The notes: a model not told the origin generated them from the letters alone. A stretch of DNA of 64,000 nucleotides from [Phialemoniopsis] sp. UDSM-2020 (GCA_018873225.1 JAEILZ010000005.1:1984001-2048000); one strand, 5' to 3'; positions 22,464-35,194 are shown, numbered from the stretch's first letter. Numbers and translations are program-made.

Positions 22464-25400
22464 ATGGATAGCACCGATGTCACACCCGACGATTCTCGGT
22501 CCAGCGACACTCAAGCGCGGGATCCCACTCCGCCAAGTGGTGGTGAGAAAAAGGACGATGGCAACTCTAAGAAGGCCCCTGTTAGAAAGAGGACCAAGAC
22601 TGGATGTCTCAGTAAGTAAAGGCTTTTTCTGACAAAGATGGCGAGAGAAGCTCCGTGCGATGTTCTATCTTGCTTGGATCTAACAGGCTTTAGCTTGTCG
22701 AAGACGGCGGATCAAGTGCGACGAGGGCAAGCCAACATGCAACAACTGCATAAAGTCCAAGAGACAATGCGAAGGCTACAACCAGCGAGTTGTCTTCAAG
22801 GACCCCATCAATGCTTTCCACAGCGGCGGCACTTACAACCAAATGGTCTACCAGACCCAACCTACTGATCGGATCTTGAATGACCAGCTTTCGAGTGCGC
22901 AGTCCAAGGCTTCTGCCTCGCAAGGCCCTTTGCCTCCCATTGCGCCAAAACCGAGCAATGCTCATTTTGCTCCCAGTAACTTCCCACCACCGGAATTCGC
23001 ATACATGAACCACGCGCCACATGGCCCAACTACCCTACCGGTTAACTTGGCCTCGGGCCCATATGATCAGTCCGCTTTCCCGCCCAACGCACCCTTCGCG
23101 GGACCTCCACATCCTGGGCATCTTCCTCCAACACAGCCTTTGATGACGAGTGATGGATTTGTCTACAGCCAGTTCCCCTCTGACATACAAAACCAGCAAA
23201 ATGCGGACATCTTCCCTCACGAGCACCCCGAGCATCGCATGCCCGACCATGGCGTTCCACCGCCTGCTACGGTGCATGATAAAGTATACTTCGACCAGAG
23301 TGTCAGCCAGTCTAACATGTATAACGAAGATGATCAGTATTGGGATGTGACCGACGATGAACAGATGGGAGGTTCCGGAGACGAAGAAGATCAAGGCGCA
23401 AGACATCTGACCTCTAATGATCAGGGGATTCAAGTGCTGAGCCGTTTACAAGCCCGGCATGACCCCTTCGGGACGCACATGAGGACGTTCTCCACGATGG
23501 CGGGGGATCATACTTTGGCAGGATATCGACCGTCCCAAGCGAATTCACCCTTGACCGATACCAAGACTGCCGCCATATTCTGGCACTTTGTCACTGTGAC
23601 GGGTCCAAGCATGTCGCTTTATGAGCGGCATCCGATCGACCCATCGCCCATGTTCGCCGGAATACCGGTTCCCAGCACCAAGCACCATATCTGGACCTGT
23701 AAGTTGAAGAGAAGCAATCTCTGTTATATGTGGATGATGGACCTAGACTAATGCCGCCGTAGACACTTTCCCTATCCTTGCGCTGAATCACTCGGCTCTT
23801 CTCCACGCCATGTTAGCTCTAGGAAGTTTACAGATGGCGAAACTAGATGGCATGCCACCAGTGGCTTCTTTGAAACATTACTCGATTTGCTTGAGGCGTT
23901 TGCAGAAGAATTACGAGAGCTCCACTCGACGGCTGCAACCCGAAACTCTAGCAGCCACACTCCTGCTCGGATTCTACGAGGTCTGGAATTCGGACCACGA
24001 TAAATGGTGTAAACACATGTGGGGAGCTCGAGCCATTCTCAAAGAGATACCTCTCAGCGAAATGACTAGCGCTATCATGAGACTCAAGCAGGAAGCGCGA
24101 GCCAGAGAACTCGGGGTGTATGCCGAAGACGGATACGACAATCCATACATTCACAGGGAAAGCCTTGATACCGATTGGGATCAAGTCGATACCCATCTAC
24201 TGAGCCAAATATGTGGAAGGCACATTCAATTTGCAGAATATGGCCGGATTTCCTCCACCTCAAGCTGGGCTCCCCCAACCCGGTACACCGAGCGGGACCT
24301 CCAGACATATGAGCATGTAAGGGATCTGTTCTGGTGGTACTGCAAGATGGATGTGTATCAGAGCATTCTGGGCGGAACGCCCCTTCTGTAAGTCTTCCGC
24401 TTTGCGGGAACTCACTTGAGCTACGTTCTGATCGATCGCAGCATGGAGTATAAACTTTGGACGCAATGCGCACCGAGAGCGACAATCGGGACGATTGATT
24501 GCATGTGAGTTATCTACTACCATCCAAGCATTCGTTAACGTCTTTCTCACAATACTGTTAGCTTTGGCACATTCGACCATCTCATGCTGCTGATGGGTCG
24601 CCTGTGCAACTTTGCTTCGCGAGACATGGAACGCAAACGCAAAGCAAAGAAGGCAGACCCTCGAGGACCTGGCGGAGGGGCGGACCACTCTCCTCCAGGC
24701 TTCCCTGGTTTGATGCCAGCATCGGGCAAGGTGACTATTCCGAAAGGTTTTAGTCCACCCAAGGTGGAGACCCCTCCCAGTGACCCTGCCGAGGAGATGG
24801 ACGTCGAAGCTCGTACAATGGCTGCACTGCAGGAGTGGGAGTCGATCCGCCAAGCCCTAGAACTCTTCAAAGCACAGCTTGGGCCGGACTTCGAACCCAT
24901 GGGTGCTGACATTTTCCCTACTTCGATGTCGCCCTTTGGGCCTGTTCTCAATTACCGTACCTATGGAATCGCGGGTATCTGGCTTAATTATTTAATGGCC
25001 ATGATTGTTCTCCACCGCTCACATCCCTCTATGCCGCCTGTAGCCATGATGGCTGCGGGCATGGCTGCGAGGCAGTCAGGACCATACGCCGCGCAAATTG
25101 GTCGCGTTGTTGCCGGTCTGGTGGAAGATGCTCAATACCTAAATGTTGTGAGCACCCTCAGTGGTGCCATCTTCATCGAGAGCAGCTTCCCGCTGTTCGT
25201 GGCAGCGGTGCAGGTGAGTTTACACCTTTCGGCCGAGTTGCTGCCTTAATTTCTGTCCTGCCGGCAAAGAAGACTGACGTTTGATGATTTGCATGTAGTA
25301 CCAAGACCACGAGCAGAGGCTCTGGACCATCAAACGACTGCACGATGTTTCCAGACTGACTGGATGGCAGTCGGCCCGGCAGATGGCGGGCGGTTGCGAG

Positions 25401-25664
25401 TCGGCCTGGATGAAGGCGGCATCCCTGGGACGCGGACCGCCTTACTCAAGGCCCACGGAGGAGGAGATCGCGGTCCCAGGCGCCTCTTGGATGCCACCCA
25501 AGAGGATCCTCGACAGAATTAAGGAGCTGGACAACAACGACGAGCGAGTCACTCTCACAACCTCGGAGCGGCCGTCGTACGCATTTGGTCTGCTGAGCAT
25601 GGAAGAGGAGTTGGCCAAGCTCGAGTTGGAGGAGAAATCGGATCAAAAGAAGAAGAAGAAGTAG
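22464..25664 (+). CDS. Zn2Cys6 fungal transcription factor
   Basis: Predicted nuclear DNA-binding regulator. Six exons: 22464-22611, 22694-23698, 23763-24387, 24442-24504, 24562-25213, 25299-25664, joining to 2859 nt and 952 aa with every junction in frame. The binuclear cluster uses C48, C51, C58, C65, C68 and C75 (KTGCLTCRRRRIKCDEGKPT). The first intron lies inside the cluster, between C48 and C51, a common position in this family. Residues 90-330 are Pro/Gln/Asp-rich and disordered. From about 370 the helical middle-homology region begins (FPILALNHSALLHAMLALGS; ETLAATLLLGFYEVWN), matching the fungal-specific TF domain 2 type. An internal Lys/Pro/Gly-rich stretch (RKRKAKKADPRGPGGGADHS) and a Lys-rich tail follow. 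Targets are unknown. Convergent with PUP2. Confidence 0.9.
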
Positions 25665-25968
25665 ACATGTGAGGCGGCGCGCGGAGAACGCAAATATGGC
25701 ATGTAATGGGGTATTAACGATGGCAAGTCATGTACAGCGTTGGGAAACGCCCTGTTCGAGACAATGTGTGATCCATTTCCTGTTTGGGGATGCCGCTCTC
25801 GTTTTGTGTACTTGGTACACACTAATGATACAGAAGGTCTATTACACCTGTAGCCTGCGTGATTTCTATCATCTCCTTTGACTGTGAGGACCTCGACATG
25901 TGAGCGTTCTCTGGTAGATGGCGGTTCCGACTCTGCGCTCCAGATTTTCTCGCATTGGCGAACATTGC
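25665..25968. other. Intergenic: convergent 3' ends
   Basis: About 300 bp between the Zn2Cys6 factor and PUP2 stop codons. Nothing else is visible. Confidence 0.6.
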
Positions 25969-26979
25969 CTAGTTCGCTGGCAGCCTCTCAACAACGCTGG
26001 CCATCTCGTCGTCGGTGTATATCCTGAACCCTTTCTCCTTGGTAACGCTGGCCAGCTGCACGTTCTTGGCATCTAGCTTCTCCTCCATGACCTGCTTCAG
26101 CGTCTTCAATACCAGCGTTTCGGCATCAGCGATGGTGAGAGACTAAGTCATGGTCCTATCTGTTAGTAAAAATGGCCCTTCAGAGTCCACCATGAATGGG
26201 GAGCCGAGGGGGGGGGGGGGGCAACGCACCTTGTGGTACTCGTTCTGCAGCTCAGCCTGGGCACCCTCGGAGCCAGAGCCAATGGCCTTGGCATCGTATC
26301 GGTAAAAGGTGCCGCTGGGCTCGGCGTGGTATAGCTGGGGGCCATCCTCGTCGAAGCCGGCGATGAGCAGGGCGACGCCAAAGGGCCTGCTCATGACGCT
26401 CTCCTCGCCGTCGGCGCTCTCGCCGAAGCGCAGGGCCAGGTCGCAGATGGCCTGGGTGCACGACTCGACGCGCAGGGGCTCGTTGTAGTTGAAGGCGTGG
26501 CTCTGGCACTCGACGCGGGCGTGCTCGACCATGCTGCGGGCGTCGGCCTGCAGGCCCGACATGGCGCAGCCGATGTGGCGGTCGATCTCGACGATCTTCT
26601 CGACCGACGAGGTCTCGAGCAGGGTCGAGGTGACGCGCTTCTCGACGCCGAGGACGACGCCCTCCGAGGTGGCGACGCCGATGGCTGTGGAGCCGAGCTT
26701 GATGGCCTCGAGCGAGTACTCTACTTGGAAGAGGCGGCCTTCGGGGGAGAAGGTGCTGTGTTGGGAGAACGGATTGGTTAGCGGAGGGACCTGGGATGTC
26801 GTGCTGGAGGAGACTATGGGAGTGGGTGAAGAGTGCGCATATCGGATCATAATCTTTGAAAGTGAAGTACGTACTTGATGCCCCGATCTATGTATCTCAA
26901 AAGTCAGCAGGATAATTCCGAATTAGCTATTGATCTGGTACAAGTGATGCTTACCGTATTCAGACCTTGCCATAAACAT
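25969..26979 (-). CDS. PUP2: 20S proteasome subunit alpha-5
   Basis: Alpha-ring subunit of the 20S core particle (cytosol and nucleus). Four exons on the minus strand: 26979-26955 (25 nt), 26887-26875 (13 nt), 26755-26230 and 26142-25969, joining to 738 nt and 245 aa. The first two tiny exons rebuild the essential N-terminus [20 protein letters not shown]. This contains the alpha-subunit signature [20 protein letters not shown]. Without them the open frame gives an unrelated start at 26850. Later family blocks are [39 protein letters not shown] and the C-terminal helix [20 protein letters not shown]. The third intron has a GTGCGT donor followed on the transcript by a run of 14 C. There is no catalytic N-terminal threonine, as expected for an alpha subunit. 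Divergent from GCP2. Confidence 0.95.
26208..26221. repeat. Poly-G tract (14 G) inside a PUP2 intron
   Basis: A run of 14 G on the plus strand is C14 on the PUP2 transcript, beginning a few bases after the donor of the third intron. Confidence 0.9.
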
Positions 26980-27711
26980 CTTGGCGGTATTGTGAGGAGT
27001 CTCCTAGGAAAGATCGATGCGCTTGATAGATGGGTGCGGACGGAGGTGATATCGTCTTGAAGAAAGAAAAGGGTGAGTGGATGGTGGGTAGAATGGCGTG
27101 TGCTGTGATCGAGGTGTTGGTAGAGCTGGAGGTTTGCGATGTTGAAGTTGAGGTCGGTCAATTGGTAGCTCCAGGCAAGCACACGGACTACGCAGCTCCC
27201 GTCGCCGCCGCCGTCACCAAGCAAGGCCCAAGGCTGGAGCTCTAGCGTCCAATTAACTACCAGGTAAGCGTGAGGTGCCGCACAGGCCACACACATCAAA
27301 GCCAAGGGTGATATCGAGGACGCTAACAGACAGGTACAAAGGTACCTGCCGTCCCTCATGCCCAGAGCTTACAGTGGTTGTCCTTGCCTTGGGGAAAGCG
27401 CACCATAATCTAAATAGCTTGGTGCTCGGAAACGCGCCTGCCATGACGGCCCCTCCTCTTGGGTCGCGACACCATACATGAATACTTTAGCGGGCAAGAC
27501 CCTTGTAAACATTCAACATCTCCCCTTCAACTCACGAGAATTCCACCGCCTCGCACCGACGATATTTTGGAGATTACTGTTGACGGCTTATCGGCTAGCT
27601 TATCCACTGATTCTCGACTTTTATCGACCTTTGCTGGAGTCAAACCTACGCGACGGCCTATGAGCCGTATCATCTCCCGCATGTGCGAACCGCCAATGTA
27701 GACCTGCGACA
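26980..27711. promoter_or_regulatory. Divergent PUP2/GCP2 promoter region
   Basis: A 732-bp gap between start codons. No proteasome control element of the yeast Rpn4 type (GGTGGCAAA) was noticed. No coding frame is convincing. Confidence 0.5.
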
Positions 27712-30614
27712 ATGGCTTCCAACGCCGCCAGATCGGCTCATGCTGAGCGCAGAGCCAACGGCGCATACCCCGACAAGGGCTCCGCACGAGCGCGTATGAG
27801 CGGTGTCGACAGCCAGGCCAGCGATCGCTATGAGCAGAGATATCGCGAGGGTTCGCCGCAGATTGGCTCCTTCGCGAGCACCTCTCACAAACGGACCGCA
27901 TCCGGCAATCCACGTCCTACCAGCAGGACGATAGACGAGAGGCGGACCGAGAAGGTACAGATCACCACTAGAGAGGCTCTGGTATCACGAACAAGGAGTC
28001 CAGACCGGCGCAATTCAGCAGCAAAAGTCAAGGTCTCAGATGGAGCAAAGATGCGCCCCCCGGAGCCCAAAGCGAAAGACCAGAAGCCCGAACCGGCACC
28101 GCAAGGTACAATACTACTTCCTTCCAAGCTCATCCAAGAAAACTCTCAGAACGGATTTGACTGACTATATGTGCCCTGACTAGCTCCATGGGAACCGCTC
28201 GCAGCTTTACTACCACACACTACAGCCCCTCTTGCTTGCAGAATATCACTGCCTCCCCTGGCGTCTCAGGCGCCACAGGCTCTGCAACCCAAGCCTTTAC
28301 ATGAACTCTCACTCGAGTCTCAAGAAGCAGTAATTCTCGAGGATCTCTTGTTCGTCTTCATGGGATTTGAGGGCCAGTATATCCGTTTCTCCAAAGCATA
28401 CGACCCACATGAAGAGAGAGACCGACTCTCAGGCCCAACCTTCCGCATACTTCCCGGCCTTGATCCAAGTCTGCAGGATCTTACGCAGGCCATGTTGAGG
28501 ATGGCATCCCACTATAGCGCCCTTCAAGCGTTTGTGGACGTACAGAGTCGAGAAGAATTCGGCTCTGTAAACCACGCCTTGTGTGCCTCTATCAGGGGGT
28601 TTCTGCAGAACTACCTAAACTTGGTGGCCCAACTGGAAACTCAATTTCTTACCAATGACTCTTTTACACTACACGTAATCAACATACACGTGTTGCCGAC
28701 GGGTCAAATGCTAGCGCAGCTGTACGCTGTCGCACACGAGCTCATGAAGAAGAATGCTCTCCTTGACGATGAGTCCGAAGAGGAGTCGAGTGATGATGGA
28801 AATGACTACGACAAGATTCTCGACCAGCTGAGAGAGGGTGGCGAGCTTGTCCCCGGCAACATGACAGGCAACAAGATCTGCAAAGGAGGAGTCGTGCTAG
28901 GGCTCATCACGAAGCGGCTTGAAGATATGGCCGGAGACCCTTCCGCGCGGGCACTACTGACGACTCTGCTCAGAGATGCGAGCCGACCTTACATGAGGAT
29001 GCTGAACGAATGGTTGCACCATGGCGGAATCAAAGATCCGCACTCGGAGTTCTTGATCAAGGAGCAAAAGAGCATACGCAGGGAGCGATTGGAACAGGAT
29101 TATACCGACGAGTACTGGGAAAGAAGATATACCATACGCGACCATGACATCCCTCCACAACTCTTGGGGGTCAAGGACAAGGTTCTGCTTGCTGGCAAGT
29201 ACCTGAATGTTGTACGGGAATGTGGCGGCGTGGATGTGAGCAACGAGGTGAAAGACGTCCCCACGTCTTTCGACGATGCGCGCTTCCTCGACAATGTCAA
29301 CAATGCATATGCGCACGCAAATGAGTCGTTGATGAAACTACTTGTTACGACACATTCACTCCCGGCGAGGCTACGGTCCCTTAAGCACTACTTCTTCCTG
29401 GATCCTTCGGATTATTTTTCATACTTCCTCGAGTTGGGCGCTTCTGAGCTCAGGAGAAACGTTAAGCAGGTTAATGTTGGCAAGCTGCAGTCCCTGCTGG
29501 ACCTGGTTTTGCGCCAACCAGGTACCATTGTCTCGATGGACCCCTTCAAAGAAGATGTCAAAGTGGAGATGAATGAAGTGACGCTCATCAAGTCGCTCCA
29601 GCGGGTCGTCAATATCACCGGTATCGAGCAGGGTGAGTCTCTGCAACCGCTGACGGCGAACGAGCCGACCGAGCCCGATAAGCACGCTAGAGGCTTTACA
29701 TCGCTGCAGCTAGACTACGCCGTCCCGTTTCCGGTATCTTTGGTGATCAGCAGAAAGACGATATGGCGATACCAGGCACTGTTCCGCTATCTACTGTCAT
29801 TGCATCACATGGAATCGCAACTATCTGCCGGCTGGCAACACACCATGCGGTCTTTCTCGTGGACATATAAGAGCAGCTCCGCAAGGCTGCAGATCCTCAA
29901 ACAGCGCGTCTGGACTCTAAGGGCTCGAATGCTTGTCTTTGTCCAGCAACTGCTTTACTTCTGCACGGCCGAGGTCATCGAACCCAATTGGCAAGCGCTC
30001 ATGTCTCGACTCGACACTAAGGACGGCACATCGCGGACAGTCGACGAACTGATGCAGGACCATGTGGATTTCCTGGACACCTGTTTGAAGGAGTGTATGC
30101 TCACCAATAGCAAATTGCTCAAGGTAATGAGACGATACCCGAAAACAGCTTCACGAGCACTCGGTCGCTAATTGGTGAAATTCAGATCTATGCAAAGTTG
30201 ATGCAGACTTGTAACTACTTCACAAACTACCTTCCCTGGCTAACACTGGAAATTGAGATGGCCTGTCCAGAGCTGTCGGGAAATGAGCGGCCGGCTAATG
30301 TATCGGAATCGCAATGGAAGTTGTTCATGGTAGGGAGGGACGAGAGGAGGAAAGCGCTGGAAAGCAGCGACCGGGGGCAAAACAACCCGCCAGGCAGAAG
30401 CCCAGACATGGTTCTCGACAACTTACTTGATATTTTCAAGAAGTGGGAGTATCAGTTCGGTAGGCACTTGCAGATCCTCCTGGATGCTCTCAACCACTAT
30501 GCTGCGACCGAGACTGTGGTTCTTCTGAGTCTTTGTGCGCGGTTGAGCACGGCAAACCAGGGGACAGAATGGGCAGGACGTGGCCATGGCGACGAAGATG
30601 CCTCTACACTTTGA
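27712..30614 (+). CDS. Gamma-tubulin complex component GCP2 (Spc97/Alp4)
   Basis: Core subunit of the gamma-tubulin small complex that nucleates microtubules at spindle pole bodies. Exons: 27712-28105, 28184-30123 and 30186-30614, joining to 2763 nt and 920 aa. Residues 1-150 are Ser/Arg-rich and disordered. The GRIP1 region starts near LEDLLFVFMGFEGQYIRFSK, and GCP2-specific blocks follow: FLIKEQKSIRRERLEQDYTD, EYWERRYTIRDHDIPPQLLG and KVLLAGKYLNVVRECGGVDV. GRIP2 includes SLKHYFFLDPSDYFSYFLEL, DPFKEDVKVEMNEVTLIKSL and LDYAVPFPVSLVISRKTIWR. The last exon (IYAKLMQTCNYFTNYLPWLT) completes the domain. These blocks separate it from GCP3. An acidic insert (SEEESSDDGNDYD) lies near residue 300. Confidence 0.94.
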
Positions 30615-31365
30615 TGACGAGACGGCTTAGGCCCAGGAGAGGAACGCATTCAATGTGCTAAATATACTTAAGCGATGCAGCACAAAGAATTGGCAGGCGT
30701 CGAAGGATGCAATGAAGCAAGGGATAATTGGCGCCGTACACTTCTACTCACTCTCGAGTATGATTAGGACTTTGGCGAGATGGTTATCGACCTAGCATGT
30801 CTACATGTACACAATGCATGGCATTATCCCCTCCCTTGTCAGGGACACCAACGACAGCCAGCCTAACTTTTTAGTGATTGGACCCCTAAAAGCAAAAGTG
30901 CTACGTGGTGACAGGCCCACTAAAATGCCCAGGTTCCAGACGCGACCGAGCTTAATAACCTTAAGCAGCGTGTCATGACGGCCAAATTATGACAGAATCG
31001 ACGTCTTTGATTCCAGTGCATCACCCTTTTTTGCGCACGACCTCAGCATCACAGCCGACTTTGACCTGATCCACGAGCCTTGACATATTTGGTGTCTGCC
31101 TTTCTCTGCATGTATTACTTTTTACTTTAAACGCCCTTGCCCTATCTTCATACGTTCGTTAGCAGCGTCTGCCTGCTGGTTAGCCAACACCGCGTTCCTT
31201 TGCAGCCTTATCATCAGAACTCAATTCATCCTGTCCAACCTCGCATCAGGACGAGCTACTATGCCCCTTTGCTAAGTTGATATTGCTGCCACATCGGTTC
31301 AATTCGGCGGAAGGAAGTTTGTCTCGCCCTACAGAGACTCGGTCACCTCCACAAACCTCCCAACG
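30615..31365. promoter_or_regulatory. GCP2 3' region and LSB6 promoter/leader
   Basis: About 750 bp between tandem genes. The last 250 bp is a C-rich, T-rich leader. No gene is visible. Confidence 0.5.
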
Positions 31366-33923
31366 ATGGCACCCGCACGCCCAGCCACGACGGGCTACGA
31401 GCGCCTTGCCCAGGCCGACCAGTTCAGCGATGACAGCGATGGCGACGAAGCCCTCGGCGCGAGCTTCGCCAGCCTCCAGCCCGCCTCAGCGCCCCGCTTC
31501 GCACCCATCTCGGCGCCCCGGCCACATAGCGGCATGGTGACACCACGAGGCCAGTCTAACCGCAACGGCGGCGGCGGCGGGAGCAGCGGGATTCGGCTAT
31601 CTGGGCGGAGGGCCGGCATGCGGCCCAGGTCCAACTCGGGCGTGGATCTCAAGGCCATCAACGCGCGGCTCGAAAAGTGGGCGGACGAGATCGCCGCCAA
31701 GTTCAAGCGCGGCCGGAGGAGGGGGATGGACGACCCGGACGAGGACGTGCCACCCGAGATCCACCACTCCGTCTTCCAGGCGCCAGAAGGCGTGCGGCCG
31801 GCGACGGCGGAGGGCCTGGCAGCGGCGCCCCTGCCGGAGGGGGCCATGCGGCGGGACGAGTTCGAGGCGGTGGTGGAGAGCGTACGCATAGCGATCGGGC
31901 AAGGGATGCACCCGCGCATGATCTCGCAGGGGAGCTCTGGCAGCTACTTTGCGCGCAACCCGGAGGGCAAGGTCGTCGGGGTCTTCAAGCCCAAGGACGA
32001 GGAGCCCTACGCCGCGGGCAATCCCAAGTGGAACAAATGGATACACAGGAATCTTTTCCCGTGCTGTTTTGGTCGGGCATGGTATGTTCTCGACATTCGT
32101 CTCCCTCTCTTAACTGATTGTTCTTGCTAAAGTTGACAACGCAGCCTTATCCCCAACTTGTCCTACGTAAGCGAAGCAGCGGCCTACGTACTAGATGCAC
32201 AGTTGAGGACGAATCTGGTACCATACACGGATGTGGTATATCTCTCCTCGAAATCTTTTCACTACCCCTTTTGGGACCGATATGCGCATTCCAGAAGTAG
32301 GAAGCCGCTGCCTGACAAGCCAGGCAGCTTTCAAGTATTTCTAAAGGGATTCAAGGACGCAAATATCTTCCTCCGAGAGCACCCCTGGCCGGACCAGTAC
32401 CTCTCGGGCTTCAGGACAAATGATACGCACCGCCACCGCAAGAAGAGATGGGCGGATAACTGCCGGCCCAGCAGCCGGCGCACCGGCAATGACGATAGTG
32501 ATGACGAAGGGCTCGATAACAGCCCTAACATGACGCCGGGGCCTGACAATTTTATGTGGACAGAAAACTTGAAGCAGTCTTTCAGAGAGGAGCTCGAGAA
32601 GCTAGTCATTCTGGACTACATCATGAGGAATACCGACCGAGGGCTCGACAACTGGATGATCAAGGTTGACTGGCAGACGCAGGAGGTGTCCATCACCTCC
32701 GAGCCCATGCATCTTAATATGGATTCTCAGGAAAGCGAGGTGGGCCCGAGGCCGGTAGACCTCTCGCAAAGAGGACCTGCGGAGACCCGTTCATCGTATC
32801 CTTATCGAGCTCAGAAACCTATGGACGCTTCAACTCCAGTGGCCGGTAGCGGGCCGGGTCCCAAGATCAGCGTTGGCGCCATCGACAATTCGTTGTCTTG
32901 GCCCTGGAAGCATCCTGATGCTTGGAGAAGGTGAGCCGCTCCTTCAATACGCCTTTAGAAAGCTCCAGCTTACTAACAAATCACCACAGTTTCCCGTTCG
33001 GTTGGCTGTTCCTCCCTGTCGACTTGATCGGCCGGCCGTTTTCTCAAAAGACAAGAGACCACTTTCTTCCGCTACTTACGTCCACAGCGTGGTGGTCTCG
33101 GACGCAACTCGCGCTGCGCAAAATCTTCCAGATGGACCCGGATTTTAAGGAACGCATGTTCGCCAAGCAGATCGCCGTCATGAAGGGCCAGGCTTGGAAT
33201 GTCGTCGAAACTCTCAAAACACCAGATCATGGCCCATTGGAGCTGACCCGCCGTGCCAAGGTTTGCGTATGGGACGATCTAGTCGAAATTCCCGTCGCTG
33301 TCCCTATGAGGGCGACGAGCGCAGAGATGCGCCGCCGAGCCCACGAGGACTTCGGTAAGGGCATCGACGAGGAGGAAGAGATGGATATCGGGGCCATCAC
33401 GGGCGATATCAACCCGAGTTCCGCACCGGCGGGAGATCTGCTGGGTCTGGCAAGCCCGCCCGCAGACCTGCCTCACCCAGGTCGTTTCGAGATAGCCAGC
33501 CCAGCCGCTGAGGACGCTCGGTCCCCAAGCGAGGACGGGCACCAGGCCAACGGCTCGCTCTCGCCCGATGATCAGCGAGGTGGCAGCAAGTCCATGCTCT
33601 CTCCGGAGCGGCCGCGGCTCCCGCGCACCTCCATCAGCGCCAACTACTCCAGTCCTCAGCGCTCTCTAAACATGTACACGCCGCGTAGGGAGCGGCGGTA
33701 CAGCTTTGCCACGGCCGCCACGAGGCGCAACAGCAACACCATCGCTCACCATCTCTATGGCGCTAGCAGTGGCGGCCGGACGTCCGTCGACTACTATGAT
33801 GACGACCTGGAGGGTGACTTGGGCTACGCGGCGGCCGAGGGCATGGAGGGAAACCACCGCAAGGTGATTGTCGAGAGGCTTGAGCCGGTCAAGAGCAAGA
33901 ACCCCGTGTTTACATGGTGCTGA
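31366..33923 (+). CDS. LSB6: Type II phosphatidylinositol 4-kinase
   Basis: Membrane-associated lipid kinase making PI4P at endosomes, vacuole and plasma membrane. Exons: 31366-32081, 32145-32930 and 32990-33923, joining to 2436 nt and 811 aa. Residues 1-180 are Ser/Pro/Gly-rich. The catalytic domain begins with the nucleotide loop SQGSSGSYFARN, then lysine in VVGVFKPKDEEPYAAGNP. The cysteine motif FPCCFGRACL, completed by splicing, is the likely palmitoylation site of this family. The catalytic loop is LDYIMRNTDRGLDNWMIKVD, and the metal-binding segment is AIDNSLSWPWKHPDAWRSFP, the last part joined across intron 2. The C-terminal 230 residues are Ser/Asp/Arg-rich and end KNPVFTWC. It is longer than yeast Lsb6 (607 aa) because of disordered ends and inserts. 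The second intron has a perfect TACTAAC branch site. Confidence 0.94.
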
Positions 33924-34635
33924 GAAGGGGGCGTTGTCAGCGATTGGTTAGTGTACACAATCGATAGGCCTTTCGCGGCGCATGGAAGTGTAAGTGGCGC
34001 TGGGTTTCGTTGCCGTTCATCTCACTCGTCACTGAGCGGCAGGTCATTGGCCGGCCTCTTTTGTTTCTGTGGTGTCGCTTTGGCCTGGCCTGGGGTTCAT
34101 GTTATTGGATTTTCTGTACGGCATACTGGGTGGACTGCAGCATTTGGAATCAGCATTAACGGCGGAGTACATGAATATAGAGTGAGTGTCCCTCTATTCC
34201 ATTTTCCAACCTAACTTGATCGGCCTACTGGCCCCAGCCAGCTATGTAGGAGTCCATCCATGGCTGCAGGTGTCATTACCCGTACAAGGGCTACGAGAGC
34301 GGGACGCAAGCTATGCACCTCGCCCTCGTCCATGAACAGCCATCTATATGATCCTTCCGTCCTGCAGTGGGGATGACTCTGGCGTGCGTTACGTAAATGG
34401 CGAGGAGGTCGAATCGCTTCACACTCCAGAGGCGGTCAAGAGTCCAGTGGATGGGGACTGGAAAAGGGGAGTCGAGGAGCAAGACCCGTTGCCAAGGCTG
34501 CGGAAGCGTCGGTGAAGGAAAAGAAAAAGAATTTGATGTGTCATTTCCAAATGTCTACTGCATAAGTGCTGAAAAGACCTAGAAAATTGGATCATATCAA
34601 AACAAAATGCAGAAATGCAGGTCAGATGGGCTTGT

Positions 34636-34672
34636 GGGTGGTGGTGAACGGACCTGGTGGTGCCCACCACCC
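34636..34672. repeat. Inverted repeat, 9-bp stem
   Basis: GGGTGGTGG at 34636-34644 pairs with CCACCACCC at 34664-34672. A tighter alternative pairs GGTGGTG (34656-34662) with CACCACC (34665-34671). A role is unknown. Confidence 0.55.
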
Positions 34673-35077
34673 CTCTCTCTCGGTCCCTTTTCCCAATGTA
34701 TATCAAATAAGAGAGAGCCGTCTCGGTACCTACCTAGTCTCTTCTGAAGGTAATGCACAAACTAGTTGTTCAGCTTTCCCGTCTGGGCAGCTGGATTAGT
34801 TTCCCAGATCCCAGCATTGGGACAAACGGGCGGCCAGCACAATGTCATCATGGCGGCTCCCACGAGGTACGTAGAATGTCTTGGTACCCTTAGCCCCTCC
34901 TGGCTTAGATGGTGTCGAAGCGCGGAAGAAGAGGGTGTGGAACGTTGCTGCAGACATTACAGATCTCTTGTAACATGCGGTGCCAGCCATGGCGGCGAAG
35001 GAAGAATTGTGTTCCCTCCACCCCCATATCACTGACATGCTGCATGCGGCTAGCATATGACGCACCTGCGGACGCTG

Positions 35078-35093
35078 CACCACCACCACCACC
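35078..35093. repeat. CAC trinucleotide repeat
   Basis: About five consecutive CAC units in non-coding DNA; an ordinary microsatellite. Confidence 0.85.
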
Positions 35094-35180
35094 GCTCCAC
35101 GCACCGGGAAGCCCGAGTTTCTGTCCACCTCGTCATGGAAGGTAACAGATGCATTTCTCGTGTGATGTTGGCAAGGGAGA

Positions 35181-35194
35181 GGGGGGGGGGGGGG
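35181..35194. repeat. Poly-G tract (14 G)
   Basis: Uninterrupted run of 14 G in the gene-poor island. Confidence 0.9.

Noticed and set aside
26230..26850. PUP2 starting at the in-frame ATG 26850
   Set aside because: That N-terminus is intron sequence and lacks the conserved YDRGINTFSPEG start, which the two small upstream exons supply.
31677..32117. Alternate-frame Arg/Gly-rich ORF in LSB6 exon 1
   Set aside because: Out-of-frame reading of GC-rich kinase sequence; no family match.
35078..35093. CAC repeat as part of a CRISPR or tandem gene element
   Set aside because: Simple trinucleotide microsatellite; no spacers or longer repeat unit, and the genome is eukaryotic.
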